NCBI GenBank assembly: GCA_945860265.1
Contig: CAMAQF010000009.1
Span: 1 to 64,000, forward strand
Source: Emticicia agri
Lineage (GTDB): Bacteria; Bacteroidota; Bacteroidia; Cytophagales; Spirosomataceae
Direction of reading: 5' to 3'
Length of the DNA: 64,000 nucleotides
Part shown: positions 1-10,560 of the stretch, in pieces
How the letters are laid out: every line of letters begins with the position of its first letter
How positions within the stretch are numbered: position 1 is the first letter of the stretch
Program-made: the position numbers and the translations under genes
Notes under the pieces: model-generated
Seen by the model: the letters and a program-made list of their open reading frames with translations, nothing else
Databases searched by the model: none
Told to the model about the DNA's origin: nothing

Positions 1-59
1 GTTACGGCAAATGTTGGAAAACTTAAAAAATGTAGCTTAAAAAGTTTTTGGAGATATTT

Positions 60-106
60 GCCTTGACAACTTTGCTAAATGTCGCATCGAGCAAATTTGT
101 CAAGGC
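60..106. terminator. inverted repeat downstream of sprA, possible bidirectional terminator
   Basis: Arms at 60-75 and 91-106 are complementary at 15 of 16 positions and enclose a 15-base loop. The element starts 10 bases beyond the sprA stop codon. Bases after the right arm on the plus strand are T-rich; the minus-strand side lacks a clear T-run. It could end sprA transcription, or a plus-strand gene coming from outside the window. Bases 1-66 are open in one plus frame but show no recognisable product. Confidence 0.45.
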
Positions 107-115
107 TTCTTATGT

Positions 116-3100
116 TTATTCAGAAAGGCTAAATCTCACGTTTAATCCACCAGTCGTAGTTGTACGAGGGAATGAAAAATTAGTTACAAAAGGACGATTT
201 ACCAGATGGTCAATGTAGAAATTCATTAAGATTCTTTTATTTATTTGATAGGATATCCTTGGCCCTAATTGGAAATTATAATTTCCTTGTGTTGGCTGTG
301 GGTCGCCATCGAGTCTTCTCTGAATTCCTTTAATATCTCTCAGTGTAAGATTAAATTGTACGTTTAAATCATTTTTTAGTGTGATTACCGATCCATCCCT
401 ACCTCTAAATGGCAATTTTACACCATTTTTCTTGAAACCAAAATTAAATACAAAATCATCACTCGAATACTCAGCAATTTGTGAATTTGATAAATTAAGC
501 GATGCTCTACGTTCTTTATTATATTCAAATTTGCCAGAAATCTTACTTTTGCTTACAAATTGGATACCGATAAATGGAGCAAATTTTTCATCAATTGTAA
601 TCGTGCTCATCACAAATACTGGAATAAATTGGCCCAATGAATTGAGTGCATCAGTTGATGGAAGTGGATAGCCTTTTTGTGCCAAATTGATGGCAATATC
701 AGTTTTATTATACTCTAAAGACGAAGTGTAGTTACCTACGTTGAAGTTTGAGGTATAAGAATGATTGATTGTGATTGAGCTAAAAATACGCTTGAAAGGC
801 TCTAAATTTGCCAAGCCGCCATAATCAATTCGCCAGTTTGGAAGTGGTAAATTGATTTTTCTATTATTGGGATTGAAAGGATTAAATCCAATTCTTGCAC
901 GGTCTGCTTTGCCGCTATAAGCAGCAAAAAAGGCTGGAATCAGAATATCTTGTGAGTTTTTGTTATAGTATTTTTTTCCATCTACTACAACCTGATTTTC
1001 AACAATTTGCTTACGGTATTTTATCATATTATCAAAAATTTTGTATTGATAATTACTTCCACTATCGGTGCTCATGCGTTGAAATGCCGTTCTGAATCCC
1101 CAAAACGACATTCCGTAGTTTCCATTTCTCACAGGACTTTTCGAACTGTAACTACCATTAGGATCTGTGGTATAATATTCTTGATATGTATCGCCACGGC
1201 TCATGTTTCCATTAATCTGAATTCTTAAATCTTTGCTTGGCTCGATGGTAGTGCGATAACTAAATTTCTTTTGTCGAGTTTGGGTAAATGGTTGGGTTTG
1301 CTCTGTTGTTCGAGATAACCACCCTTTATAGCCAGCTTTTTCTTGAAAAAATGGGTCTTGTTTGCCCATGACAAAACCTAAACCTGGAGCGGAATCATTG
1401 TCACTCAAACCAAAAAATCTTGGGGTAGGCATGAAACCGGGTAAAATTGAAGTTTCGGTGATTGAGTAATCATAGTCAATTCCACGAACGCTCATCAATA
1501 ATCGAGTGAATGTTTTTGCCAGATTACTGGTCGAAACTTCAATGTTTTCATCGTCTCCTGGGTTACGAGTAAAACGTTTTTTTACTGGGTTTGTACTATT
1601 TGCAAATCGAAGATATTTGGCTTTGTTATAAAGTTTTACAAAGTCAACTTTTCCACGCACACCTTTATCTCGTCCATTACGAATTGTATTACCAAAGGGA
1701 ATATTAAATTCGTCAAGTATATTAAAGGAAACTGCTTGATAGTTAAATTGATTGTTATACTTGGCATCGGCCGTCATCCAATCTAGCAAGAAAAATTTAT
1801 CAAGTGGTAAACGATAGGTAAATCGCATTTCCTGACTGAAGTTTTTTGCACGACCGAATCTCTTTAGATTTGTAAGAAGGGAATCGGTTTTTCTCTTTGT
1901 GTTCAAATCTCCTTGTGGCTCGTCAATTAGGGCATTAATTGATGCTGAATAATTCAACAAAATACTTTTCGTCAAATTCCATTGTAAATCATACATTCGG
2001 TTCATCAAGAAGTATTTTTCAAACATTGGAATAATACCAGTTGTTGTCAAATCGGAATTGCGTAACTGAGTTTTGGAAAAACTTCTATCAAAGTCAGTTC
2101 TGAACGCCATAACCGTTGGTAATGGCGAGAAATTTAGGTCTTTTAACCAATACAAGAAAGGGCGGTCAAGCGTTTTTTTACTTTTAAAAGGTTCCCAATT
2201 AATTTGTTTTGGTTGAAATTGGTAGGTAAAGCCACCTTTATATTGATTCAGTGCATATTCATCAATCAATATATTGCTTCTACTTACATTGTTTTGAGCG
2301 TAAGTAAAAGTGAAATTTTCGATATCATAAAAGTGAGATATTGCTCCTTCTTTTGTCTTAATTTTACGCACATTTGAGAAGTTAAAACCTCTACGAGTAT
2401 TGTCATCAACCACAAGTGTACGGTATTTTTCTCGTTGATTTTGGTCGGCAATATTTGCTAAAGCAACCTCCAAAGGCATATCGGGGTCAAGTGGATTGAA
2501 GTGAGGCTTTACCGTTTGATTATCATAGTTGATAAAGAATGGTATTTTCAAACCCCATTTTTCAGGCATTAATTTATCTAGTTCGATGTTTGAAGCTATG
2601 CCAATTCCAGTACCATTATCTCTAGCTCTTTCTGATATTTTATCTTGCACACCTCCGAAACCGTAACCTTTATAATTACCATTAATAGTTACGGTAGCCA
2701 AATCGGCTAATTTGATATTTGCTGCCAACATAGCGGCATCTCCCGAAGTTTGGTCGAATCCAAAAGCACGAAGTTCATTCATCCAAACCAAAAAGGTATT
2801 AGCGGATTCATCCACTGATTTTTGATTTCTAACTCCTAGCATAATAGTTAAAACTGTACTTAAATCAGGATTTCCTAAAACTGAAATCTTAAATTTATTG
2901 TCTTCTGTTGGTTTAGAGTATAGGACCGATATATTTTTTGCTATTCGATTTCTTTCTCCTTTTAAAGCGACAAGTTCTTGTAGAGCAATATCTATTGCAT
3001 TTTCGTCTGGCCAAATATCAGTCTCATTAATTGCTCCTTTTCGAGTCATTTTGAGCTGAGGAATCTCAATTTCGTAGTAATTTTCGATTAAATCCGTTCC

Positions 3101-6100
3101 AATTCTGATAAACGCTCCACCAACTTCTTTTTCAGTATCATCATCATTTTCTGCATGAATAAATAAACGTAAACGTTTGTAATTAAGCATATCCACACGA
3201 GTGTTTTTGAAAACAGCTCTTGAGTCGCCATCACGTAGGTTGGTCACTCCGAGTGAGATTGATTGCTCATTGAATTTGATATTGAACTGTTGTTGCGTTA
3301 CGTCTTGGTCCCGAATAAAACCTGGTGGCACCACGTATGGAGTTTTTCCATCTTTTACATTACAGTTTTGCCCATCATCTGAGCAACCATTTTCTTCGAT
3401 ACTTACCACACCGACTTTAAATTTAGCGTCATAAGGCTCAGGAACTTCGGTAAGACCAGCATTGCTAAGGTTTTTATCATAAGCACGATAACTGTTCGAT
3501 TCGAGCTGAAGCGATGCAAAACGTAATACAACAGGTTCTTCAAAGTCGGTTAAAACAGTACGCATGAAACGTATTGATTTGAAACCATTAATATCTCCAA
3601 ACTTACGAGTAAATTGTTTGACAGGAACTCTGAAAAGATACCAGGTTGCTTCTGTGCCTGGGACAGTCACTTTATCGACAATAAACCCTTGTCCAACTTC
3701 CATTTTGGTAGGGCGGAGGTCAATTTCATATTCGTAGAAATTTTCCACGTCATTCACAGTATTATCTGCATTAATATCTTCTTTATCAGGTGTTACCGAA
3801 TTTGCAGGAGTAGCTACATCATTGGATTGCGTATTGCTTTGCGGTGAATTGTTTTCTACCCCCAGATAATTTTTGAAACGTTGTAAAAGGTTTTTATTTT
3901 GAGCATCATATTCCTCATCTATAAAAAACTTGAAATCATCTCCAGAAGGGTCTTTTGCAATTTCTTCATAAACTTTTGTGCTTACTTTTCCTTTTATGTC
4001 TTCTAAATAACGTTTGATGTGCGGAAAATTCTTTTCTTCTGTATTTGAAAGTCCATCCAAACCAACATCTTGTTTTTCTCTCGAACCAGTTTGATTATCA
4101 AAAGCGTCGGTTATAAATTGAACACTTGGAGCTTTTCCCCAACGAGTTGTGACTGGCTGTGAAGAAGATCCTCCACTTGGTAAAAGCCCATTTTCAAAAT
4201 TATTTCTACTATCGGGAATAAAATCTTCTGATACATCGCCCAAATGAAATAATAGTTTTCCACCTTTTGTGTTTCGTTTATTGCCGTTTAGTGAACCATC
4301 GCGAACAATATCAACGAATGGATTAAGCATCCAGAAAGTTAGGTATTCAGTATTAGCATTTTCAAAATCATTATCCGCTGTTATTCCACGCATGACAGAT
4401 CCAAAATTGTTTTTAGGATCTGGTAAAAAACCAGTTTCTTTATCCAAGTTTGTATTATAGTTATAGAGTCCTCTTTCAGAGGGAAAATAACTAATGTCGA
4501 GGATATTTAGTGGAATAGACGAGTTGAAAGCAGGCAACGAACGACCGGTAAAAATTTGATTCGGTGAATAAGCTTTTTCGTAGAGGTTATTATTGGCATC
4601 AGCGGTTACATTGTCAGGAAGAACCCCTGCTCCAAAACCACCACTAAAATAAGTAGTTTGGTCAACTGTATAAACAGAAATTTTTGCTCTTCGATAATTG
4701 TAATCATAATTTACTGCACTGCCTTGAAACGATTCGGGCGTAGAACCTGGCCTCCAACGAGTGGGCTGGCGTGTAAGGTCATTGATGTTTCGAGTCGATT
4801 CAAAATCATCAATCATGGCATTGCCACCAATTCTTTTGTCATTTACGGCAGGAATTAATTTGGCATATTCGGCAGTCAATTGAATTGAAGACATTTCTTT
4901 GGTTTGAATCAAAGGAAGAGCGTCAAGCATTCTCGTCAAGAAACGTGAGTCTCTTCTTATATTGACATCAATACCAATTATTGTATTATTAACAGGTTCT
5001 TGACCGATGGCAACCCTAGTCAAGAAACCTGGGGTGCTTTCTCGCAGCGTCATAGCGGTTGCTCCTATATGAATGTCTTTGTTGAGGTTATAATCGAGCC
5101 TTGTACCAAGCATAATTCTACGCTGAGTATTGAATAAATCAGGCTTTTCCCACTCAATACGAATCTGACGAGCAGAATTTAAAATACTCTGATTAGTGAT
5201 TCTGATTTTACCAAGTTGTGGCTCAATAGTATAATCTGCACCTTCTTGGAGTTGTACACCACCCGCAAAAATTCTAACAGATTGTCCCGAAGATCCTAGA
5301 GGAAGTGAAATTTCTGAGGCATTACTTGCCTGTAAACTACCTCTGATGAAAAATTTGTTTTTAGTCGTAACTTGCTGAGCATCAGCCAAAGTTGCATCGT
5401 ACAATTCGTTAAAAACATATTTCTCTCGCAGTATTTGTTCATCAACATCAAACTTGTCTTTAAGTGTTTTACCGAATGGCTCAAGAACAGGGAAAATCAT
5501 TTTGCCCATTTTAGTATCAACTGTAACATCTTCCACAAAGTCAAAATTACCGTCACCATCAGGAAGTTGTGGGTCGTTGTTTGGGTTCAAACGGTCAAGG
5601 TTCATCACTCTTATGAGTGGAATATTCTGCAACTTACGTCCTTCTTGAAGGTTTGGTGTATCCATTCCAGTGCGGTCGTCTTTATAAATGATTCTCAACT
5701 GAAATCCTTGTTTGCCAACTCCAGGTGTACCGAGTGAATAAATATTTTTCATCATCAAATTCCACATTGGATTGACGATTAATTTTGAAGGATTCTTGGG
5801 GTCAGGAATTTTTATACGATTACGAATGGTAGAAGATTTGATGAGTTTTAACATTATCGTCTCGTTTTCAGCACGAGATGCGTAGTCTTCTGTTAATTCT
5901 CCCACTTTATAGATTCGTCCATTGTACGTATATTCGTATGCCACTGCTAAAACTTCGTCATTTCGAAGCTCGGTTACCAATGAAATATAGCCCAATTCTG
6001 AATTGAATTTATATTCACGTTCTGTTAAACGTTTTGCACCTCTTAAAACCTCATAGTCAATTCCTTTTTTTAGCCCCAAACCTGCTAAAACTCCAGTACT

Positions 6101-7366
6101 ATCTACTTTTCTAAAAATTTTATTTTTATCTAATTTGTCGTAAAGTGGCGTTGCTTTGTTATCAACTATATTATATTTTTCATTTGCATTTGGAAGTTCT
6201 CCTAAATCTGTAAATGCCGTTAGGTTTCGCATTGACTCAATATTGTTGGTTCGGTTAGTAACATAAACCTCCAAACGAGTAATTTTGACATTAGAAAGTA
6301 CTAAAGGTAGGCTTACAAGCGATTTTTCGTAATTATCTCTAAAAAATTGAGCCAAAAAGAAGTGTCGGTTTTGTTCATAGTTATCACAACGCACTTCAAA
6401 AGTTCGACTTTGTTGACCTCCATTTAATACAATAGATTCGGTTCTGGAACGCTGTTGAGCCACAACCGCTGTCACATCCAATTTGCCAAATCTAAATGCA
6501 GCTTTTACACCCATCAGGTTCTGAACTCCAGGAATCAATTGACTTTTTACAGGCATACTGATGTTTCCACCTTCTACTTTTTGGAGTATATCTTCGGGCT
6601 GATTTTTGAAATTTAATTTTAATTGATTTTCAAAGTTAAAGGCAGCTTTTGTGTCAAGATTAGTTAAAACGCCTAATTTATCTCCAATTTTACCATTAAA
6701 ATTGATATTTATTTGCTCATTAAAGTTGAAAAGCGTTTGTTTTCTTTGAATAAGTGGTAGGAAAGGATTATCAATAAATTGTTTTATTAGTTGGAAATCG
6801 AGTGTAACGAATCCATTAGGTTTGAGGTCAGGAAGACTTCCACCGAAAATTCGATCAACAATTGGATTTTTTTCTATTAAAGGTTTTAGTCCACGTCCAC
6901 TTACTGCACTTTTGCCGTCTTGAAGATTTTCATAATCCCTTAAAATACTTCGGCGAACATTGGAGTTTTGAATACTCGAATATTCGTTGAATGTAAGTGC
7001 TTGGGGAAATTTGTAATCAATTCTTTTTCCTGCTTTTTCACTAATTGAGATTTCTTTTGCGTTAGGCGAAAGTTTGAAATCCGTAATAATATTTTTGGAA
7101 TCCTTTAAATAAAAAGGAGATTGCGGAATTTTAGCTGCATAACGATTTAAATATCGGTCTTTCAAACGATAACTTGGTCGGCTTCCAGATCGAGAAAAAA
7201 CCGTATCCTTCTCTGGTATCGCAAGTGAATCTATCTTTGGTTTTTCAATAGTAACGGTACTTTTCTTTAGAATTTGAGCATATAAGTCGTTGATACTTAT
7301 CAACTCTAAGAAGCAAAAAAGTAATAGTAAAGTAATACGATTAAGTTGTAATAGCTGTCTGAACAT
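116..7366 (-). CDS. sprA: SprA, type IX secretion system outer-membrane translocon
   Basis: SprA is the giant beta-barrel that exports proteins across the outer membrane in the type IX secretion system and is required for gliding in many Bacteroidota. The product is about 2,416 residues, close to the size known for SprA. I chose the ATG at 7366 because it opens directly into a signal peptide (a hydrophobic leucine-rich stretch ending DLYAQ); the longer frame begins with TTG. The body is rich in beta-strand-like segments, and the C-terminus (NVRFSLSE) ends with an aromatic/hydrophobic alternation like a barrel strand. It follows ruvA on the same strand, a gene order common in this phylum. The reading frame is intact. 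No other type IX genes are in the window. Confidence 0.96.
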   Translation of the reverse strand: MFRQLLQLNRITLLLLFCFLELISINDLYAQILKKSTVTIEKPKIDSLAIPEKDTVFSRSGSRPSYRLKDRYLNRYAAKIPQSPFYLKDSKNIITDFKLSPNAKEISISEKAGKRIDYKFPQALTFNEYSSIQNSNVRRSILRDYENLQDGKSAVSGRGLKPLIEKNPIVDRIFGGSLPDLKPNGFVTLDFQLIKQFIDNPFLPLIQRKQTLFNFNEQININFNGKIGDKLGVLTNLDTKAAFNFENQLKLNFKNQPEDILQKVEGGNISMPVKSQLIPGVQNLMGVKAAFRFGKLDVTAVVAQQRSRTESIVLNGGQQSRTFEVRCDNYEQNRHFFLAQFFRDNYEKSLVSLPLVLSNVKITRLEVYVTNRTNNIESMRNLTAFTDLGELPNANEKYNIVDNKATPLYDKLDKNKIFRKVDSTGVLAGLGLKKGIDYEVLRGAKRLTEREYKFNSELGYISLVTELRNDEVLAVAYEYTYNGRIYKVGELTEDYASRAENETIMLKLIKSSTIRNRIKIPDPKNPSKLIVNPMWNLMMKNIYSLGTPGVGKQGFQLRIIYKDDRTGMDTPNLQEGRKLQNIPLIRVMNLDRLNPNNDPQLPDGDGNFDFVEDVTVDTKMGKMIFPVLEPFGKTLKDKFDVDEQILREKYVFNELYDATLADAQQVTTKNKFFIRGSLQASNASEISLPLGSSGQSVRIFAGGVQLQEGADYTIEPQLGKIRITNQSILNSARQIRIEWEKPDLFNTQRRIMLGTRLDYNLNKDIHIGATAMTLRESTPGFLTRVAIGQEPVNNTIIGIDVNIRRDSRFLTRMLDALPLIQTKEMSSIQLTAEYAKLIPAVNDKRIGGNAMIDDFESTRNINDLTRQPTRWRPGSTPESFQGSAVNYDYNYRRAKISVYTVDQTTYFSGGFGAGVLPDNVTADANNNLYEKAYSPNQIFTGRSLPAFNSSIPLNILDISYFPSERGLYNYNTNLDKETGFLPDPKNNFGSVMRGITADNDFENANTEYLTFWMLNPFVDIVRDGSLNGNKRNTKGGKLLFHLGDVSEDFIPDSRNNFENGLLPSGGSSSQPVTTRWGKAPSVQFITDAFDNQTGSREKQDVGLDGLSNTEEKNFPHIKRYLEDIKGKVSTKVYEEIAKDPSGDDFKFFIDEEYDAQNKNLLQRFKNYLGVENNSPQSNTQSNDVATPANSVTPDKEDINADNTVNDVENFYEYEIDLRPTKMEVGQGFIVDKVTVPGTEATWYLFRVPVKQFTRKFGDINGFKSIRFMRTVLTDFEEPVVLRFASLQLESNSYRAYDKNLSNAGLTEVPEPYDAKFKVGVVSIEENGCSDDGQNCNVKDGKTPYVVPPGFIRDQDVTQQQFNIKFNEQSISLGVTNLRDGDSRAVFKNTRVDMLNYKRLRLFIHAENDDDTEKEVGGAFIRIGTDLIENYYEIEIPQLKMTRKGAINETDIWPDENAIDIALQELVALKGERNRIAKNISVLYSKPTEDNKFKISVLGNPDLSTVLTIMLGVRNQKSVDESANTFLVWMNELRAFGFDQTSGDAAMLAANIKLADLATVTINGNYKGYGFGGVQDKISERARDNGTGIGIASNIELDKLMPEKWGLKIPFFINYDNQTVKPHFNPLDPDMPLEVALANIADQNQREKYRTLVVDDNTRRGFNFSNVRKIKTKEGAISHFYDIENFTFTYAQNNVSRSNILIDEYALNQYKGGFTYQFQPKQINWEPFKSKKTLDRPFLYWLKDLNFSPLPTVMAFRTDFDRSFSKTQLRNSDLTTTGIIPMFEKYFLMNRMYDLQWNLTKSILLNYSASINALIDEPQGDLNTKRKTDSLLTNLKRFGRAKNFSQEMRFTYRLPLDKFFLLDWMTADAKYNNQFNYQAVSFNILDEFNIPFGNTIRNGRDKGVRGKVDFVKLYNKAKYLRFANSTNPVKKRFTRNPGDDENIEVSTSNLAKTFTRLLMSVRGIDYDYSITETSILPGFMPTPRFFGLSDNDSAPGLGFVMGKQDPFFQEKAGYKGWLSRTTEQTQPFTQTRQKKFSYRTTIEPSKDLRIQINGNMSRGDTYQEYYTTDPNGSYSSKSPVRNGNYGMSFWGFRTAFQRMSTDSGSNYQYKIFDNMIKYRKQIVENQVVVDGKKYYNKNSQDILIPAFFAAYSGKADRARIGFNPFNPNNRKINLPLPNWRIDYGGLANLEPFKRIFSSITINHSYTSNFNVGNYTSSLEYNKTDIAINLAQKGYPLPSTDALNSLGQFIPVFVMSTITIDEKFAPFIGIQFVSKSKISGKFEYNKERRASLNLSNSQIAEYSSDDFVFNFGFKKNGVKLPFRGRDGSVITLKNDLNVQFNLTLRDIKGIQRRLDGDPQPTQGNYNFQLGPRISYQINKRILMNFYIDHLVNRPFVTNFSFPRTTTTGGLNVRFSLSE

Positions 7367-7532
7367 ACAGTTTTTAGGAAATTTCAAAAGGAGTATCAAT
7401 AACTAAACGACTAAAACCTTGCCAATATTCTATAAAGACATATTTTTTAACTTGTTTTTTAGTTTTGAGTAAAATAATAACGATGGATATGTTTTTATGA
7501 TTTACTATTAAGCGTTATTTTAATTAATGTTA

Positions 7533-8126
7533 TTATCTTAGAGCTAGTTTAATAAGCTGTTCAACTGTAATATCATTGCCTTCACGCTTCAAAATTATAT
7601 CAATGCTCTTCTCAGCTGTAGCTCTTGGTATTCCAAGCATAACCAAGGCCGCAAGCGATTCATTACGTACTTTAGCATTTTCAGAATTAAAGATATTTGG
7701 AGTAACTCCACTAATCAAATTATCTTTCTTTAATTTATCTTTCAGTTCAATAATGGCCCTTTGTGCAGTTTTGAGTCCAATTCCTTTGATACTTTGAATG
7801 GTTTTAACATCTTCACTCACCAGAGCTTGCTTGATTTCGGGAGAAGATAAAGATGAAAGCATGACCAACGCAGTACTTGGCCCAATGCCAGAAACGGTGG
7901 TAAGGTCTTCAAATAAAACTTTTTCTTCGACATCGTGAAAACCAAATAAAGTATGAGAATCCTCTCTGATAATCAGCAGTGTATGCAGTTTACAACGTTC
8001 GCCTGTATTGTGTAAAGCGGCATAAGTTTGTAAAGAAATTTTTACTTGGTATCCAATCCCGCTTACATCTATTATGACGTATGATGGGTCTTTATAGGCA
8101 AGTTTACCGTCGAGATATGCTATCAT
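7533..8126 (-). CDS. ruvA: Holliday junction branch migration protein RuvA
   Basis: RuvA binds the four-way Holliday junction as a tetramer and loads the RuvB motor for branch migration in recombinational repair. The 197 residues match the family length. The OB-fold N-terminus begins MIAYLDGKL. Two helix-hairpin-helix motifs are visible, GIGPSTA at about 80-86 and KGIGLKTAQR at about 114-123. The C-terminal RuvB-binding domain follows a short linker at about 135-150. It lies directly upstream of sprA on the same strand, which is a conserved pairing in Bacteroidota; ruvB is not in the window. Confidence 0.97.
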   Translation of the reverse strand: MIAYLDGKLAYKDPSYVIIDVSGIGYQVKISLQTYAALHNTGERCKLHTLLIIREDSHTLFGFHDVEEKVLFEDLTTVSGIGPSTALVMLSSLSSPEIKQALVSEDVKTIQSIKGIGLKTAQRAIIELKDKLKKDNLISGVTPNIFNSENAKVRNESLAALVMLGIPRATAEKSIDIILKREGNDITVEQLIKLALR

Positions 8127-8142
8127 GTTTTTCGAATTTTTC

Positions 8143-8161
8143 GGGCGTATGCGATATGCCC
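8143..8161. repeat. REP-like palindrome, 8-bp stem and 3-nt loop
   Basis: GGGCGTAT at 8143-8150 and ATATGCCC at 8154-8161 pair with one G-T wobble around the loop GCG. It lies in the 44-bp gap between the outer-membrane protein gene (stop at 8171) and ruvA. The stem/loop geometry matches the palindromes near 39.3, 41.9 and 44.1 kb. Confidence 0.5.
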
Positions 8162-8170
8162 CTTCGGCTA

Positions 8171-8716
8171 TTATTTAATTATATTCAATCTTATACCTCC
8201 GCTCACCTGTGGATTGATGAAAAAAGGTGATGGTAATGCTTCTATATAAAGTCCTGCATCTACAAAAAGTGCCAATGGCTGATCAGGCATTTTTAGTTCA
8301 ATACCCGCCGTTCCGCTTGGCCCGAGTGATATTTTTTTTGTGTGGTCAGTTTTTTGTCCCTTTAGAATATCTGCATAATGACTTCTATTATTTATTTGAG
8401 CCCCAAATCCGTAATAAACGTGAGCCCAATCTTTTCTGAAAATTTCAATTTGCCACAAATAATGCCCTTGAATCATTAAGCCCGCTGTTTTGTATTCCCC
8501 AGCATTGTAGCTTCTTTGGCGGTTATAAATAAAACCATACGTGCCAACATTTACATCAAATGCTTTATCTCCATTTTGGAAATATTTTCTTAGATTAAAA
8601 CCAAGAGGTTCCCCAACTCTGAAACCTACTGCCCAATTGAAATCATTTTGTGCAAAAGTTTCGGAGTTTGCACCTAAGATTAAGATAGATATGCAAAAAT
8701 AAAGTAGTTTTTTCAT
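8171..8716 (-). CDS. small outer-membrane beta-barrel-like protein, function unknown
   Basis: From the ATG at 8716 the product is 181 residues, with a signal peptide (KKLLYFCISILILGANSETFAQ, cleavage expected after FAQ). The mature part alternates hydrophobic and polar residues and is glycine- and aromatic-rich (for example VGFRVGEPLGFNLRKYF and GGIRLNI near the end), as in small outer-membrane beta-barrels. A longer frame upstream would put about 36 lysine/isoleucine-rich residues before the signal peptide, so the internal start is preferred. No named family is recognised. It precedes ruvA by 44 bp on the same strand and may be co-transcribed with it. Function is not inferred. Confidence 0.75.
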   Translation of the reverse strand: MKKLLYFCISILILGANSETFAQNDFNWAVGFRVGEPLGFNLRKYFQNGDKAFDVNVGTYGFIYNRQRSYNAGEYKTAGLMIQGHYLWQIEIFRKDWAHVYYGFGAQINNRSHYADILKGQKTDHTKKISLGPSGTAGIELKMPDQPLALFVDAGLYIEALPSPFFINPQVSGGIRLNIIK

Positions 8717-8858
8717 TGTTTTTTTCTTTAGTACGAATTTCAAGAATATCTCAAAAATATAAATACTGTTTATCAAACGAAAATTTATTAATTTTATTAA
8801 ATAAAAAAGCGTCTGAATTTGCATTCGACGCTATTCATTTTGTTCTGATAAAATATTT

Positions 8859-9311
8859 TTATAATACCAAATCAGTGTTTACCAAAATATAATTTAATTC
8901 ATTAATATCATCGGCATTGAGTTTCAAAGTTCCTTTTACAGTCACTCTGTCGTCGGTATTGAATCGTTTGGTTGATTTATTGAATTTGATTTGCACAACT
9001 GATTCTGGTCCTGCACCGCCGCAAAAGAAACATGAGCTATACGGATTAGCCGAAAGTACATAAACATTGGCATCAACATCTACTGGAATCATATAACCTG
9101 TCAGCATGATTTCTTTGTCTTTTAAGATAGCCACTTTCTGGCCAAATGTTGGATAGAGGATAAACATTGATTCTTCGGCACTCCATTTTTTCTTAAAAGT
9201 TACGTCACGAAGTGTTTCCCAAGTGATTTTGGTAGGCTCGTCAGCATAAGTAAAGGATAATAGTGATAAAGCGAAAAAGCCTAATATGATTTTTATGGTT
9301 AAATTTTTCAT
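8859..9311 (-). CDS. secreted DUF3299-like protein of a three-gene ABC system
   Basis: The 150-residue product has a signal peptide (MKNLTIKIILGFFALSLLSFTYA). The mature part contains CFFCGGAGPESVVQI, a CxxC-type cysteine pair next to the GAGPE segment. The fold resembles DUF3299 proteins that accompany LolD/FtsX-type ABC transporters in zinc-regulated operons (PA4063-4066 in Pseudomonas, zrg genes in Vibrio); this assignment is from memory. A periplasmic location and metal or thiol chemistry are plausible but not shown. It is the last of three same-strand genes, 41 bp after the permease. Confidence 0.75.
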   Translation of the reverse strand: MKNLTIKIILGFFALSLLSFTYADEPTKITWETLRDVTFKKKWSAEESMFILYPTFGQKVAILKDKEIMLTGYMIPVDVDANVYVLSANPYSSCFFCGGAGPESVVQIKFNKSTKRFNTDDRVTVKGTLKLNADDINELNYILVNTDLVL

Positions 9312-9352
9312 TTTATTGATTTTAAAAGTGTAAAGTTCTTGAAATAAAACAT

Positions 9353-10552
9353 TTATTCGGTCGCCAATGTTTTAGAAATATTGATTCTGTAAATACCTAT
9401 TGAAGGAAGGGCAGCAGCCAAAATCCCGACTAATAAGGCACCAACAAATAAATATAATTCGCCGGTTTGTAAATTAAATTGACTCACATCGAAATGAAAT
9501 TTCTTGCTTAAAGCATTTGAAATCAAATAAATTCCAATTCTACTCAAAGCAATTCCTGAAATAAAACCAAGCAAAGATAAAATAATACCTTCTAATAACA
9601 ACATCAAAAATAATCGAGTTCGGCTTGCACCCATAGAAAGCATCAAAGCCATTTCGTATTTTCGCTCTTTTAATGAGTTATACAGTGAAACAAATACGCT
9701 AATTCCTGAGATAAGCATTATTACAGCTGCCAAAAACTGCAAACCTTCAATGCCAATTCCTAATAATTCAAATAAACGATTGACTTCGATTGCCGGAACC
9801 GCCGCTTGTAATTTTGAATTTTGGTTGATATTACGCGGCATCGTCATCATACCCATCGGAGAGCGAAATTTGATGATTGCACTTGTTATTTCTCGCTTGA
9901 CAGTACTATCACCCGCTTCATCTTCATGGTTTTCGTCTTTATGTTCGTGAATATTCCAAACACTATTTAAACTCGTCAAAATTAAATTATCAACGACCGA
10001 ATTGTTATAATCTAAAATGCCGACCACTTTATAATTGATTTCTTCATGTTTTTCACCTTCTGAATCCAATCCGTGGGAACTGGCAAAAGTATCACCAACT
10101 TTCAAATTGGCGTTTTTAGCGGTTGACGCTCCTAAAACAACTTCTAAATTGCCTTTAAACATTTTTCCAGAAGCAATTTGTGTCTTAAAATGTTCAAAAT
10201 ACTTTTTGTTTGTACCAACTATTCTAAATCCTTGATAATTATCGCCAATTGAAAGTGGAATCATTTCTTTTACCAATGGGTTTTGAGCAATCGCCACTAC
10301 ATCGTCTAAAAAAACATTTCCCGTTGGATTGTCAATCTGATAAATCGATGATAATATCAATTGAAGCGGACTACCTTTTGCCCCAACTACTAAATCAATG
10401 CCACTGATGTTTTTGGCAAATTTATCCTGTAATTGTTTTCCTAAAAGCATCAACAAAGAAATCATGGCTATGCCAAGTGTCATTAATAAAATACACAAAA
10501 AACTATTGAGTTTTTTGTTGAGTATGTTTTTCCAACTTATTTTAAATAACAT
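9353..10552 (-). CDS. ABC transporter permease, FtsX/MacB-like
   Basis: The 399-residue product has one N-terminal membrane segment (about 17-38), a large extracytoplasmic domain of roughly 220 residues, then three C-terminal membrane segments, which is the MacB/LolC/FtsX layout. The segment ERKYEMALMLSMGAS after the second membrane helix is the usual coupling motif. The periplasmic domain holds an acidic/histidine stretch at about 202-215 (HEHKDENHEDEAGD) that could bind a divalent metal. The LolD-like ATPase gene lies upstream and the DUF3299-like gene downstream. By analogy with zinc-regulated homologues it may serve metal acquisition or an envelope metalloprotein. The substrate is unknown. 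Confidence 0.88.
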   Translation of the reverse strand: MLFKISWKNILNKKLNSFLCILLMTLGIAMISLLMLLGKQLQDKFAKNISGIDLVVGAKGSPLQLILSSIYQIDNPTGNVFLDDVVAIAQNPLVKEMIPLSIGDNYQGFRIVGTNKKYFEHFKTQIASGKMFKGNLEVVLGASTAKNANLKVGDTFASSHGLDSEGEKHEEINYKVVGILDYNNSVVDNLILTSLNSVWNIHEHKDENHEDEAGDSTVKREITSAIIKFRSPMGMMTMPRNINQNSKLQAAVPAIEVNRLFELLGIGIEGLQFLAAVIMLISGISVFVSLYNSLKERKYEMALMLSMGASRTRLFLMLLLEGIILSLLGFISGIALSRIGIYLISNALSKKFHFDVSQFNLQTGELYLFVGALLVGILAAALPSIGIYRINISKTLATE

Positions 10553-10560
10553 ATTTTTGA

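Noticed and set aside
1-66. Open plus-strand frame at the left edge
   Set aside because: Only about 21 codons are visible and the residues do not resemble a known C-terminus, so no partial gene is claimed.
5372-5737. A 121-codon plus-strand open frame
   Set aside because: It is antisense inside sprA; the sprA frame is conserved over this part and the antisense product looks random.
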